Position numbers and translations under genes: made by a program. The notes beneath the pieces were generated by a model, which worked only from the letters and a program-made list of their open reading frames with translations, was not told the DNA's origin and ran no database searches. Of a stretch of 64,000 nucleotides of DNA, positions 47,671-57,024 are shown one piece after another. Numbering within the stretch: the first letter of the stretch is position 1; every line of letters starts with the position of its first letter. Origin of the DNA: Nocardia iowensis (lineage in GTDB: Bacteria > Actinomycetota > Actinomycetes > Mycobacteriales > Mycobacteriaceae); the NCBI RefSeq assembly GCF_019222765.1, contig NZ_CP078145.1:8122001-8186000 (forward strand), read 5' to 3'.

Positions 47671-48905
47671 CGAGCACCACCCACTCCGAGTTGCTCCAGA
47701 ATCGCACCCACCGGATTCGGCGGCACGCCCGGCGCGGGCGGCTGCGCCATGTTCGGCGGCAACGGCAGGATCGACACGGTCGGCCAGCCGGGGCGCGGGC
47801 CGTTGCCGTTGTAGTACGGGTTGGTCGGATTCACCGGCACCGGCGGGCCGTTGGTCGGCGGGACGTACACCGGATCCGGTTTGCCCACACCGAGATTGCT
47901 CAGCGTGACACCGATCTGCTGATCCACCGACAGCCAGGTATTGACCGAACCGCCGAACGTGGACTCCAGCGTGGAGTCGGGGAACGGATAGGTCGGAATC
48001 AACGGCAACGCGCTGACCAGATCCGGCGCGGCCTTGCCCAGCTCCTGCAACGTCGGGCGCAGCGAGGTCAGATCGCGGATGAGGTCGTCCTTCGAGTGAT
48101 TCAGCACGTCGAAACCGGCCTGGCCGACCCGATCCAGCTGCCCGAGCAGCCCGACCAGCTGCGGACGCTGCTGTTCCAGGATCTTGACGCCCTCCGGCAG
48201 CTGTTCGAGGATCTTGCCGATCTGCTCGGTCTGTCTGCTCACCCGGCTGCTCAACACGTCGAGACCGTCCAGGGCCCTGGTGATGTCGTTCACCTGATCG
48301 TCGAGTCCCTTGATCAGGATGTTCGCCTGTTCGAGCAGCGAGCGCACCCGATCCTCGCGACCGCCCATGGTCTTGTTCAGCTCGGTGACGATCGGCTGCA
48401 GCTGCGCTACGCCACCGCCGTTGAGCAGCAACGACATCGCGCCGAGCACTTGCTCGATCTCGGTGGCGTGCCTGGTGTGGTCGACCGGGATCACCGCACC
48501 GTCGCGCAGCGGCTTCGGGTCCGGATCGCTCGCGGGCTTGGACAGCTCGATGAACTTCTCACCGAGCAGATTCGACTGGCGCACTTCGGCACGCGCGTTC
48601 TCCGGCAGGTTCACCGAGGAGTTCACCACGGCGCGCACGGTCGCGGTCCACTGGTCTTTGCCGATCTTGATGTCCTCGACCCTGCCGACCGGCACGCCCT
48701 CGACCTTCACCGCGGACTGTGGCACCAGGTCGAGCACGTCGTCGAACTCGATATCAATGCGCATCGGGTGCGCACCGACATCGGCGCCACCGGGCAGCGG
48801 GACGCTGTAGATACCGTCGGACGCGCACGAGGTGACCAGTGCGGCGGCCAGCCCGACAATCAGCGCGGAGCCGAGACCGCGTGTGACAGAACGGATTCGA
48901 CTCAC
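47667..48905 (-). CDS. MceE lipoprotein subunit
   Basis: The 412-residue Mce protein is anchored as a lipoprotein (lipobox VTSC, C27), as expected for the E subunit (LprK-like in M. tuberculosis). The MCE domain has VEGVPVGRVEDIKIG, followed by a helical region and a Pro/Gly/Asn-rich C-terminus. It overlaps mceD and mceF by four bases each. It is part of the periplasmic lipid channel. Confidence 0.94.
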   Translation of the reverse strand: MSRIRSVTRGLGSALIVGLAAALVTSCASDGIYSVPLPGGADVGAHPMRIDIEFDDVLDLVPQSAVKVEGVPVGRVEDIKIGKDQWTATVRAVVNSSVNLPENARAEVRQSNLLGEKFIELSKPASDPDPKPLRDGAVIPVDHTRHATEIEQVLGAMSLLLNGGGVAQLQPIVTELNKTMGGREDRVRSLLEQANILIKGLDDQVNDITRALDGLDVLSSRVSRQTEQIGKILEQLPEGVKILEQQRPQLVGLLGQLDRVGQAGFDVLNHSKDDLIRDLTSLRPTLQELGKAAPDLVSALPLIPTYPFPDSTLESTFGGSVNTWLSVDQQIGVTLSNLGVGKPDPVYVPPTNGPPVPVNPTNPYYNGNGPRPGWPTVSILPLPPNMAQPPAPGVPPNPVGAILEQLGVGGAR

Positions 48906-50152
48906 CGCTCACCTCCCTGCGACGGCGGAAGCTGATCCGACGGCGTGCCGGGCACGGTGCCGGGCACGGGCGCACGCTGCTGGTTCTCATTGCTGAGGAT
49001 GCCGAACGGCAGGATCAACGTCGGCGTCTTCACTCCGGCGGTGATCTGGTCCGAGATCTCCTTGCAGTGATCGAGAATCGGCCGCATCTGCCTGCCGAGC
49101 GCCTCGAACTGCGGATCGCCGGGCCGCAGCTTGGACATGTCGATCAGCTTGCACATGACACCGAACGGGTCCTGCAGGTCGGTGAAATTGGCGCGCATGT
49201 CGAGGGTGCCGGATTCGGCGTTGTGCACGTTGATCAGGTTGCTGAGCGCCACCGGCAGCACCGGGAGGGCCGCGGCCAGATCGTCGCGCTGATCGGACAG
49301 CGTCTTGGTGAGCTGGACCAGCCCCTCGGCATTGCTCGCGACCAGGTCGCGGTTGTTGTCGATGAACCGGGCGACATCGCCGAGCGCGACCGAGAGCAGG
49401 TTCAGCGCGGCGCCGAGGTCGTCCCGCTCGTTCGCGAGGAAGCTGGAGAGATCGGCGAGCTGGACATTGAATTGGCGCACCTGCGCGTCGTTCTGGGCCA
49501 GCATGGTGACGAAGCTCTGCAAATTCTTTACGGTGTCGAAGATGTCGCCGCGCGCGTCGGACAGATACTTGGCGGCTTTGGACAGCTGGGTGAGGCTATT
49601 GGCCAGCGCCTCGCCGTTGCCGTCCAGGTTCGCCGCACCGGTGCGGACCAGCTCGTTCACCGCGCCCTCTTTGTTGGCGCCGTTGGGGCCCAACGCATCC
49701 GAGAGTTCGGTGATGCTCTTGTACAGCTGATCGACCTCGACCGGGGTGACCGTGCGGTCGCGCGGAATGGTCGCGGTGCGCGCCATCTTCGGCCCGCCGG
49801 TGTACACCGGGGTCAGCTGGATGTAGCGGTCGGACACGATCGACGGCGTGATCTGTGCGGCCCGCGCGTCGGCGGGCACGTCGTAGGAACGATCGACGCT
49901 CATCACGATCTTGACCTGATCGCCTTGCGGTTCAACGGAATCCACCCGGCCGACCGGAACGCCGAGCACCCGCACGTCCGAGCCCTCGTAGATGCCGACC
50001 GAGCGATCGAAGTACGCGGTGATCTTGGTGGTGGTCAGCCGATCGAACATCCACCAGAGCACCACGGCAACCAGCACCGCCACGACCACGACCAGCGCGA
50101 TGGCCACCTTGCCCTTGCCCGAATCGCGCAACGCGCGCAGCCGATCCGCCAT
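48902..50152 (-). CDS. MceD subunit
   Basis: The 416-residue Mce-family protein has an N-terminal transmembrane helix (about 15-35), an MCE domain with VLGVPVGRVDSVEP and a long helical needle-like region. The C-terminus is Pro/Gln-rich. The mceC stop is one base away and the mceE start overlaps by four bases. It belongs to the same transporter as its neighbours. Confidence 0.93.
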   Translation of the reverse strand: MADRLRALRDSGKGKVAIALVVVVAVLVAVVLWWMFDRLTTTKITAYFDRSVGIYEGSDVRVLGVPVGRVDSVEPQGDQVKIVMSVDRSYDVPADARAAQITPSIVSDRYIQLTPVYTGGPKMARTATIPRDRTVTPVEVDQLYKSITELSDALGPNGANKEGAVNELVRTGAANLDGNGEALANSLTQLSKAAKYLSDARGDIFDTVKNLQSFVTMLAQNDAQVRQFNVQLADLSSFLANERDDLGAALNLLSVALGDVARFIDNNRDLVASNAEGLVQLTKTLSDQRDDLAAALPVLPVALSNLINVHNAESGTLDMRANFTDLQDPFGVMCKLIDMSKLRPGDPQFEALGRQMRPILDHCKEISDQITAGVKTPTLILPFGILSNENQQRAPVPGTVPGTPSDQLPPSQGGER

Positions 50153-50153
50153 G

Positions 50154-51164
50154 TCAGTTACCTCCCATGTTGCGAATCGGCGGACGGGCGCCGGGAATCT
50201 CCGGCAGCGCGGGCGGGATCAGGTTGACGATCACCGCGTCGAACCAGCGGCCGGTGCCGAGCACATTGGCGTAGAGCCCGTAGAACGGCGCCGCGAGTTC
50301 CAAGGTCTTGGAGATGTTCTGCTGGTTGGCATTCAGCAGATCGATCGAACCGCGCAGATTCTTCAGCGCCGGGCCGATCTGCTCCTCGTTGTCGTGCACC
50401 AGCGCGCTCAGCTCGGCCGACACCGTCTTGGCGCCGGACAGCAGCTGGGCGATGGATTGCTGGCGAATGTTGAGCTCGGCCAGCAATTGGCCACCGGAGG
50501 CGAGCAGCCGCTCGAACTCCGCGTTGCGGTCGGCGAGCACCTTGGTGGTCTGCCTGGTGGCGGCGAACAGCTTCTTCAGCTCCTCGTCGCGCTTGGCCAG
50601 CGTCTCGGACAGGCGGGCGACGCCGTCGATGGAGCCGCGCAGTTCCGGCGGCGTCGTCGCGAACGCGTCGGAGAGCACCCGCATGCTGGTGGCCAGCTGC
50701 GCGGTGTCGATCTGGTCGATGTTCTTCGCCGCATCGGTGAACGCGTCCACCACGTCGTACGGAGACACGGTGCGCGACAATGGAATCCGTTGAGCAGGGT
50801 CGGCCGCCTTTGACCCCTTCGGGTCCAGCGCCAGATACTTCTGCCCGAGCACCGTCTTGATCTGGATCGAGGCGGTGGTCTCGCTACCGATCCAGGCGTC
50901 CTGGGTGCGGAAGTCGACGAGCACCTTCGCGCCGTCGAGCCGCACGTCGGACACCGAACCGACCTTCACCCCGGCGATGCGGACCTCGTTGCCCTTCTTC
51001 AGGCCCGCGGCCTCGGAGAATTCGGCGGTGTACTTGGTGCCCGCGCCGATGATCGGCAGCCGGTCGAGGTAGAACGCCGACAGGGTCACCAGCAGCACCA
51101 TCGCCAGGCCGAGCACACCCATGAAGACGGGGCTGCGGCGGCCGAGCAGAATCCGGTCGTCCAT
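50154..51164 (-). CDS. MceC subunit
   Basis: The 336-residue Mce-family protein starts MDDRILLGRRSPVFMGVLG. ATG 51164 overlaps the mceB stop (TGATG), which excludes the longer 380-residue frame. It has one N-terminal transmembrane helix, an MCE domain (IAGVKVGSVSDVRL) and a helical tail. It is shorter than some MceC proteins because the Pro-rich C-terminus is brief. Confidence 0.93.
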   Translation of the reverse strand: MDDRILLGRRSPVFMGVLGLAMVLLVTLSAFYLDRLPIIGAGTKYTAEFSEAAGLKKGNEVRIAGVKVGSVSDVRLDGAKVLVDFRTQDAWIGSETTASIQIKTVLGQKYLALDPKGSKAADPAQRIPLSRTVSPYDVVDAFTDAAKNIDQIDTAQLATSMRVLSDAFATTPPELRGSIDGVARLSETLAKRDEELKKLFAATRQTTKVLADRNAEFERLLASGGQLLAELNIRQQSIAQLLSGAKTVSAELSALVHDNEEQIGPALKNLRGSIDLLNANQQNISKTLELAAPFYGLYANVLGTGRWFDAVIVNLIPPALPEIPGARPPIRNMGGN

Positions 51165-52240
51165 CAGCGGGCCTTCCCGGAGCAGCGCGGCGCGGCGTTG
51201 GTGTACAGCGGCTGGTTGATCGTCGGTAGTCCGGCGGGCAGGTTGAGCTGCGGCGCGTCCACCGCGCCTGGGCCGACGACGATGTCGATGCCGCACAGAT
51301 AGAACTGGAACCAGGAGCCGTAACTGCCCACCCGGCCGAGCTTTTCCATCTTGATCGGCAGGTTGTGCAGCACCGCGTTCACATCGTCCTGGCGCTCGTT
51401 GATGGTGCCGGTGAGCTGGCTCAGTCCGGCGATCGAACCTTGCAGCGTCGGGCGGACCGGAACCAGCAGATCGGCGGTGGCCGAGGCCAGGTTGCCGAGC
51501 GAGGTCACCGAGCGGCCGATGGTGTCGCGTTCCGCGGACAGCCCGCTGACAAGTGCCTCGGTATTGACGATGAGCTGGTTGAACTGATCGTCGCGCTGGT
51601 TGACGGTGTCGAGCACGGTGGTCAGATTGCGGACGAGCTCACCGATCACCGCGTCCTTGTCCGCGATCTTGTTGGTCAAGCTCGCGGTGGTCGCCACCAG
51701 GTCGTGGATCGTGCCCTGCTCGCCCTGGAACACCTGGATGATCTCGAAGGAGAGCTTGTTCACGTCGTCGGCGGTGAGCGTGCGGAACAGCGGACGGAAG
51801 CCGTTGAACAGGGTGGTCAGGTTCAGCGCGGGATTGGTGCGCTCCAGCGGGATGGTGCCGCCCTTGTTGAGCTTGCGGCCCTGCTCGCCGGTGCCCTGTT
51901 CGAGCGCGATGTAGCGCTGGCCGACCAGGTTTCGGTAGCGGATGCTCGCCGTGGTCGAGGCGGGCAGCCAATCCCGGTCGGTGAGTTGGAATTTCACCTC
52001 GGCCAGGCGCTTGTCCACGATCGAGACGCCGGTGACCTTGCCGACCCGCACCCCGGCGACGCGTACCTCGTCGCCCGTATTCAACGACGTAACATCGGTG
52101 AACCGGGCTTTGAACTCGGTGCCGCCACCGCTGTAGTTGGCGATGGACAGGCCGAGCACGGTGGTCGCGAACAGCGTGACGACGACGAAGATGATCAGCT
52201 TGGTGAGCGGACCGCCCAAGCCGCGCAGTTTCTGCTTCAT
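51164..52240 (-). CDS. MceB subunit
   Basis: The 358-residue Mce protein has an N-terminal helix (LTKLIIFVVVTLFATTVLGL) and an MCE domain with VAGVRVGKVTGVSI. The C-terminus contains GSWFQFYLCGIDI, a signature of the B subunits. It overlaps mceA by four bases and mceC by one. It should build one ring position of the lipid tunnel. Confidence 0.93.
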   Translation of the reverse strand: MKQKLRGLGGPLTKLIIFVVVTLFATTVLGLSIANYSGGGTEFKARFTDVTSLNTGDEVRVAGVRVGKVTGVSIVDKRLAEVKFQLTDRDWLPASTTASIRYRNLVGQRYIALEQGTGEQGRKLNKGGTIPLERTNPALNLTTLFNGFRPLFRTLTADDVNKLSFEIIQVFQGEQGTIHDLVATTASLTNKIADKDAVIGELVRNLTTVLDTVNQRDDQFNQLIVNTEALVSGLSAERDTIGRSVTSLGNLASATADLLVPVRPTLQGSIAGLSQLTGTINERQDDVNAVLHNLPIKMEKLGRVGSYGSWFQFYLCGIDIVVGPGAVDAPQLNLPAGLPTINQPLYTNAAPRCSGKAR

Positions 52241-53589
52241 CGAACGCTCACCTCGCTACCACGGAACGCGGGCGCGCCGGCCCTGGTGACCCAGCTCGGC
52301 ACCTGCTCAGGCGAAACACCGTGCGCGGCACCATAGATCGCGCCGAGCGACTGCTGCTCCAGCGGCGAGCCCGCGATGGTCGCGACATTGCTCGCCGGGT
52401 AGACGCCGAATTGCGGCGGCGACAGCTTGCCGGTCTCCAGGTCGCCGGGGTTGCGGCTCGGTACCGCGTAGGAGCCGTCGTTGTTCGCGCCGCCGGTGTA
52501 CTGACCGGGGTCGACACCGAGCGGCTTCTCCGGAATGCACCACGGCCCACGGTCATCCAGCCAGCGCGGCTCGTCCTGGTTCGGCAGGTACTTGCCGCGC
52601 GGGTTGGTCAGCTCGATGGTCACCCGCGTGCCCGGGTGCTCGGTGCCCTTGCCGAGGATCTCGTCGATGCGCGGCTTGAGCTGAGCGAAGTTCGCCATTA
52701 CGCACGGGAAGGTCGGCGAGTAGGTGGCCAGTTGCTCCAGCAGGGGACGCGAATCGGCGGACAGGTCGATGATGTTGTCGCGGTTGGCGATCAGGAAGTC
52801 GGCGGTGTCCGAGGAGGTCGGCGTCAGCACGGCGTACAGCGAGTCGATGTCCCATCGCCGCTGCACAATGGTCGCGTTGGTGGTTCGCAGATTGTCCAGC
52901 GCGTTGACCAGCTGTGGCGCGGCATCGGAGTAGGTGGCGGCTACCTCGGCGAAGCTGCGCAGGTCCTCCTGCAGGTCCGGCAGCACACCGTTGACCTGAC
53001 GGAAGATGTTGTCCAGCTTGTCGACGCTCTCTCCGAGCGCGAGGCCCTGACCGGACAGCGCCTGGGAGAGCGCGCCGAGGGTGGCAGCGAGGTCCTGCGG
53101 CGGAATCGCCTGCAGCAGCGGCATCAGGTCGTCGAGCAGCTTGCTCAGTTCGATCGCGTTGCCGCTCTTGTCCTGCTGCAGCGTCACGCCATTGGTGAGG
53201 TGCTCGGCACTGCGGTCGGCCGGGATCACCAGATCCACATAGCGCTCGCCGAAAAGCGTCTTCGGCAGCAGCCGCGCGGTCGCGTTGACCGGGATCTGGT
53301 TCGCTTTGTCCGGTTGGATGGCCAGGTTCAACGTCACCTTGCCGTTGTCGGAGTAGCTCGACCGCACCTCACCGACGCTGACACCGCGTACCTTGACGTC
53401 CGCGTTCTTGGTCAGCGCGTTGCCGACGCTGTCGGTGACCAGGTCGACATCGACCGTCTTCACGAACTGCTTGTTGTAGATGGCGATGGTCGTCCACAGG
53501 AACAGCACCACCACCACGAAGAACGCGATACCGAGCAGCCGGATCCGAAGCTTCTCGGTCGACCGCCAAACCTGCACGCCGCTGCTCAT
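52237..53589 (-). CDS. MceA subunit
   Basis: The 450-residue first Mce protein has an N-terminal transmembrane helix at about 15-35 and an MCE domain with VRGVSVGEVRSSYS. The extended C-terminus includes PCVMANFAQLKPRID, typical of A subunits. It overlaps yrbEB by four bases at its start. In mycobacteria MceA proteins are implicated in host interaction and lipid uptake. Confidence 0.94.
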   Translation of the reverse strand: MSSGVQVWRSTEKLRIRLLGIAFFVVVVLFLWTTIAIYNKQFVKTVDVDLVTDSVGNALTKNADVKVRGVSVGEVRSSYSDNGKVTLNLAIQPDKANQIPVNATARLLPKTLFGERYVDLVIPADRSAEHLTNGVTLQQDKSGNAIELSKLLDDLMPLLQAIPPQDLAATLGALSQALSGQGLALGESVDKLDNIFRQVNGVLPDLQEDLRSFAEVAATYSDAAPQLVNALDNLRTTNATIVQRRWDIDSLYAVLTPTSSDTADFLIANRDNIIDLSADSRPLLEQLATYSPTFPCVMANFAQLKPRIDEILGKGTEHPGTRVTIELTNPRGKYLPNQDEPRWLDDRGPWCIPEKPLGVDPGQYTGGANNDGSYAVPSRNPGDLETGKLSPPQFGVYPASNVATIAGSPLEQQSLGAIYGAAHGVSPEQVPSWVTRAGAPAFRGSEVSVR

Positions 53590-54452
53590 CCGGCCACTCG
53601 CACAGTCGTAGTGGTCCCCCAGATAGCCAGGCTCAAGAAGAAGTCGAGCACGTTCACCAGCACGATCGCCGCCCGCACCGCGCGGCCAACCGCGACGCCG
53701 ACGCCGGCCGGTCCGCCGGTGGCGTGGAAGCCGTAGTAGCAGTGCACCATGATGATCACGAACGCGAAGACCAGCACCTTGAGGAACGAATAGAGCACGT
53801 CCTCAGGTGGTAGGAACAGGCTGAAATAGTGGTCGTACGAGCCGCTGGACTGCCCGTTGAACCAGATGCTGATCATCCGCGACGCCAGGAACGTGCCGAG
53901 CAGGCCGACGATGTACAGCGGGATCACCGCGAGAAAACCGGCGATCACCCGGGTGGTGACCAGGAACGGCACGCCGGGCACCGCCATCACCTCGAGCGCG
54001 TCGATCTCCTCGGAAATTCGCATGGCGCCGAGCTGGGCGGTGAAACCACAGCCCACCGTCGCCGACAGCGCCAAAGCGGCGACCAGCGGCGCGATTTCGC
54101 GGGTGTTGATGTAGGCGGTGAGGAAGCCGGTGAGCACCGAGCTGCCGAGCGCGTCCAGTGCCTTGAAGCCCTGCAGACCGACGACAACGCCGACCGACCC
54201 GGACATGAACACGATGACGCCGATGGTGCCGCCGATCACCGCGAGCGCGCCGCTGCCGAAGGTCACCTCGGCGAGCAGCCGCATGACCTCCTTGCGGTAA
54301 TGCACCGCGGTGCGCGGGATCCAAGCGATGGCGCGCGAGTAGAACGACATCTGCTCGCCGGCCCGATCGATCACCTTCATCGGTGCGCGCACGACATCGC
54401 CCGCCCGGCGCAGCGACTTGGCGATCACGGGGTTGCGGTACTGGGTGGCCAC
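53586..54452 (-). CDS. YrbEB permease subunit of the Mce transporter
   Basis: The 288-residue integral membrane protein of the MlaE/YrbE family has six hydrophobic segments. The family motif EIDALEVMAVPGVPFLVTTRV (quoted in part) lies near the middle, with GFHATGGPAGVGVAVGRAV near the C-terminus. It forms the inner-membrane permease with YrbEA and is energised by the Mkl ATPase. It starts three bases after the yrbEA stop. Confidence 0.95.
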   Translation of the reverse strand: MATQYRNPVIAKSLRRAGDVVRAPMKVIDRAGEQMSFYSRAIAWIPRTAVHYRKEVMRLLAEVTFGSGALAVIGGTIGVIVFMSGSVGVVVGLQGFKALDALGSSVLTGFLTAYINTREIAPLVAALALSATVGCGFTAQLGAMRISEEIDALEVMAVPGVPFLVTTRVIAGFLAVIPLYIVGLLGTFLASRMISIWFNGQSSGSYDHYFSLFLPPEDVLYSFLKVLVFAFVIIMVHCYYGFHATGGPAGVGVAVGRAVRAAIVLVNVLDFFLSLAIWGTTTTVRVAG

Positions 54453-54455
54453 CGG

Positions 54456-55250
54456 TCAGGCGCCCTTGGCCGGGACGACCTGCAAATACACCAGGGTCAG
54501 GATGAGGTTCACGAAGAACAGCACCAGGAACGTGATCACCACGGATTGGTTCACCGCGTCACCTACTCCTTTCGGACCCCCTTTGGGATGCAACCCCTTG
54601 TACGCGGCGATCACACCGGCGATCAGGCCGAATACCAGCGCCTTGATCTCACCGATCCACAGGTCGGGCAGCTGCGCCAGCGCGGAGAACGAGGCGAGGT
54701 AGGCGCCCGGCGTGCCGCCCTGCAGCAGCACGTTGAAGAAGTAGCCGCCCGCGATACCGACGACCGACACCAGGCCGTTCAGCAGCAGCGCGACCAGGGT
54801 CATGCCGAGCACCCGCGGCACGACCAGCTTGTGCACCGGATCGACGCCGAGCACCTCCAGCGCGTCGATCTCCTCACGGATGGTGCGCGAGCCGAGGTCG
54901 GCGGCGACCGCCGACCCGGCCGCGCCCGCGATGATGAGCGCCGTGACAACCGGCGCCGCCTGCTGCACGGTGGCCAGCACACTCGTGGCACCGGTGAAGG
55001 ATTCGGCGCCGAGCTGCTTGATCAGCGAGCCGGTCTGCAATGCGACGACCGCGCCGAACGGGATAGCGACGAGTGCGCTGGGCAGGATCGAGACGCTGGC
55101 GATGAACCACGACTGCTCGATGAACTCCCGCCACTCGAAGGGCCGGCGAAACGTCTTGCGCAGCACGTCGACAAACAGTGCGAAGATGTTGCCGGCCTGG
55201 CCAAATCCCGACTCCAGGGGAGTCCGCAATCGCGCCAGGGCAGAGTTCAC
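54456..55250 (-). CDS. YrbEA permease subunit of the Mce transporter
   Basis: The 264-residue MlaE-family permease has the conserved EEIDALEVLGVDPVHKLVVP segment and KGLHPKGGPKGVGDAVNQSV near the end. It lacks the N-terminal extension of YrbEB. It begins 11 bases after the Mkl-like ATPase stop. Together with YrbEB it makes the heteromeric permease of the import system. Confidence 0.95.
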   Translation of the reverse strand: MNSALARLRTPLESGFGQAGNIFALFVDVLRKTFRRPFEWREFIEQSWFIASVSILPSALVAIPFGAVVALQTGSLIKQLGAESFTGATSVLATVQQAAPVVTALIIAGAAGSAVAADLGSRTIREEIDALEVLGVDPVHKLVVPRVLGMTLVALLLNGLVSVVGIAGGYFFNVLLQGGTPGAYLASFSALAQLPDLWIGEIKALVFGLIAGVIAAYKGLHPKGGPKGVGDAVNQSVVITFLVLFFVNLILTLVYLQVVPAKGA

Positions 55251-55261
55251 GAACGCAGATG

Positions 55262-56338
55262 TTACCCGTTAGTTGTGTTGTGTCGAGTGGTGGTGTCGTA
55301 CGCGCCGCCCGGGTAACTACCCAGGTCGCTGTTGTTGTACGCCATCACCTGGGTCTCGTCGTTCTGATCAAGTGACTCACGAATCGCAACCTGTGCCGCG
55401 TGCGGCAGGGTGTGCATGATCTCGCGAACCCGCTCTTTGCGGCGCAGCACGGCCTGGCGAACCGGCATGCCGGGAGTTGCCTGCATCTGCGGAATGATGC
55501 CCTCGACCTCTTCGGCGCCACCGTGGTGGTGGCCCGCGTCGAACATCGCTTGCTCGCGCGCCATCTGGGCCTCGTCCTTCTCCTCGGACATGCCGATCGG
55601 GCCCTGCATGCGACCGTTGAGGAACTGCTTGACCACCGGCTCCTCGGAGGTGAGCAGCACCTCGCGCGGGCCGAACATGACCAGCTGGCGACGGAACAGC
55701 ATCCCGATGTTGTCGGGCACGGTGCGGGCCAGGTTGATGTTGTGCGTGACGATCAGGATCGTGGCGTCGATCTGCGCGTTGATGTCGATCAGCAGCTGGC
55801 TCAGGTAGGAGGTACGCACCGGGTCGAGGCCGGAGTCCGGCTCGTCGACGAGGATGATCTGCGGGTCGAGCACCAGGGCGCGAGCCAGGCCGGCGCGCTT
55901 GCGCATACCGCCGGAGATCTCGCCGGGCAGCTTGCCTTCGGCCCCGAGCAGACCGGTCAGCTCCAGCTTCTCCATGACGATCTTCTTGATGTCGGATTCC
56001 GTCTTCTTCGTGTGTTCACGAAGCGGGAAGGCGACGTTGTCGAAGAGGTTCATCGAGCCGAACAGCGCGCCGTCCTGGAACAGCACGCCGAAGAGCTTGC
56101 GAATCTCGTAGAGCTCCTTGTTGGAGCAAGTGGTGATGTCGGTATCGCCGATATAGATCGAGCCGCGTTCCGGACGCAGCAGTCCGATCAACGACTTCAG
56201 AAAGACGGACTTACCGGTACCCGACGGGCCCAGCAGTGCGCTGACCTCGCCGGAAGGCAAGGTGAGTGAGACATCCTGCCAAATTCGCTGTGACCCGAAG
56301 GACTTGGTAACACCTTCGGTTCTGACCTCGACGCCCAC
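55262..56338 (-). CDS. Mkl/MceG-like ABC transporter ATPase
   Basis: The 358-residue ATPase has Walker A GPSGTGKS, signature GEISGGMRKRAGLARAL, Walker B ILVDEPDSGLDP and an H-loop (VTHN). A long C-terminal extension with a His-rich stretch (GHHHGG) matches the mycobacterial Mkl/MceG type. GTG 56338 has GGAGG five bases before it. It is the first gene of the Mce operon here, whereas in M. tuberculosis mceG is unlinked to the mce operons but also lies near rplL-rpoB. Confidence 0.94.
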   Translation of the reverse strand: MGVEVRTEGVTKSFGSQRIWQDVSLTLPSGEVSALLGPSGTGKSVFLKSLIGLLRPERGSIYIGDTDITTCSNKELYEIRKLFGVLFQDGALFGSMNLFDNVAFPLREHTKKTESDIKKIVMEKLELTGLLGAEGKLPGEISGGMRKRAGLARALVLDPQIILVDEPDSGLDPVRTSYLSQLLIDINAQIDATILIVTHNINLARTVPDNIGMLFRRQLVMFGPREVLLTSEEPVVKQFLNGRMQGPIGMSEEKDEAQMAREQAMFDAGHHHGGAEEVEGIIPQMQATPGMPVRQAVLRRKERVREIMHTLPHAAQVAIRESLDQNDETQVMAYNNSDLGSYPGGAYDTTTRHNTTNG

Positions 56339-56410
56339 GCCAACCTCCACAATTTCTCAGCGAGCTGCCCACCGGCGAACCGCGTGCTCGGTCTCGCGGT
56401 GTGTCACGTC

Positions 56411-56431
56411 ACAGTGGGTCCGGCCACTGTA
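56411..56431 (-). promoter_or_regulatory. Inverted repeat overlapping the predicted Mce operon promoter
   Basis: The perfect repeat ACAGTGG-N6-CCACTGT (56411-56430) covers the likely minus-strand -10 TACAGT (56426-56431). It lies about 70-90 bases before the Mkl start. TetR/GntR-type repressors bind dyads of this kind; the regulator is not adjacent. Confidence 0.5.
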
Positions 56432-56530
56432 TCCCAAGAGCGAGACGGGGCACACCCCAACCTGACTGAAGAGTAACCCCGTTTCACTCGCTATTTCCGG
56501 ATTGTTGGCGCAGGTCGCCGGAAACAGCAA

Positions 56531-56560
56531 ACGGGCGGCCCCCCCATGGGGACCGCCCGT
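56531..56560 (-). terminator. Terminator of rplJ-rplL
   Basis: ACGGGCGG (56531-56538) pairs with CCGCCCGT (56553-56560), with an inner CCCC/GGGG stem around CAT, 18 bases after the rplL stop. It is a strong GC hairpin without a clear U-tract. Confidence 0.8.
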
Positions 56561-56578
56561 CGGCGATTCGGTCGTGAC

Positions 56579-56959
56579 TTACTTGACCGAGACCTTGGCG
56601 CCGGCCTCTTCCAGCTTCGCCTTGGCGGCCTCGGCGGCATCCTTGGCAACCTTCTCCAGGATGGCCTTCGGGGCACCCTCGACGAGGTCCTTGGCTTCCT
56701 TCAGGCCCAGGCCGGAGACGATCTCGCGGACCACCTTGATGACCTGGATCTTCTTGTCGCCCGCACCCTCGAGGATGACGTCGAACTCGTCCTGCTCCTC
56801 GACGGCCTCGGCAACGGCGCCCGGGCCGGCGGGGCCGGCGACGGCGACCGGAGCGGCTGCGGTGACCTCGAACTTCTCTTCGAACTTCTTGACGAAGTCC
56901 GACAGCTCGAGCAGGGTCATGTTGCCGAAGGTCTCCAGCAGTTCGTCAACGTTGGCCAT
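56579..56959 (-). CDS. rplL: 50S ribosomal protein L7/L12
   Basis: The 126-residue acidic protein forms the ribosomal stalk that recruits translation factors. It has the N-terminal dimerisation segment ([22 protein letters not shown]), an Ala/Pro/Gly hinge and the C-terminal factor-binding domain ending AKVSVK. It follows rplJ by 65 bases. Multiple copies bind L10. Confidence 0.99.
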   Translation of the reverse strand: MANVDELLETFGNMTLLELSDFVKKFEEKFEVTAAAPVAVAGPAGPGAVAEAVEEQDEFDVILEGAGDKKIQVIKVVREIVSGLGLKEAKDLVEGAPKAILEKVAKDAAEAAKAKLEEAGAKVSVK

Positions 56960-57024
56960 GATGTTGTTCCTTTCGGTAGTTGATGTTCATGAGGGCGACG
57001 CGCACGCGAATCACCCGCACGGGG

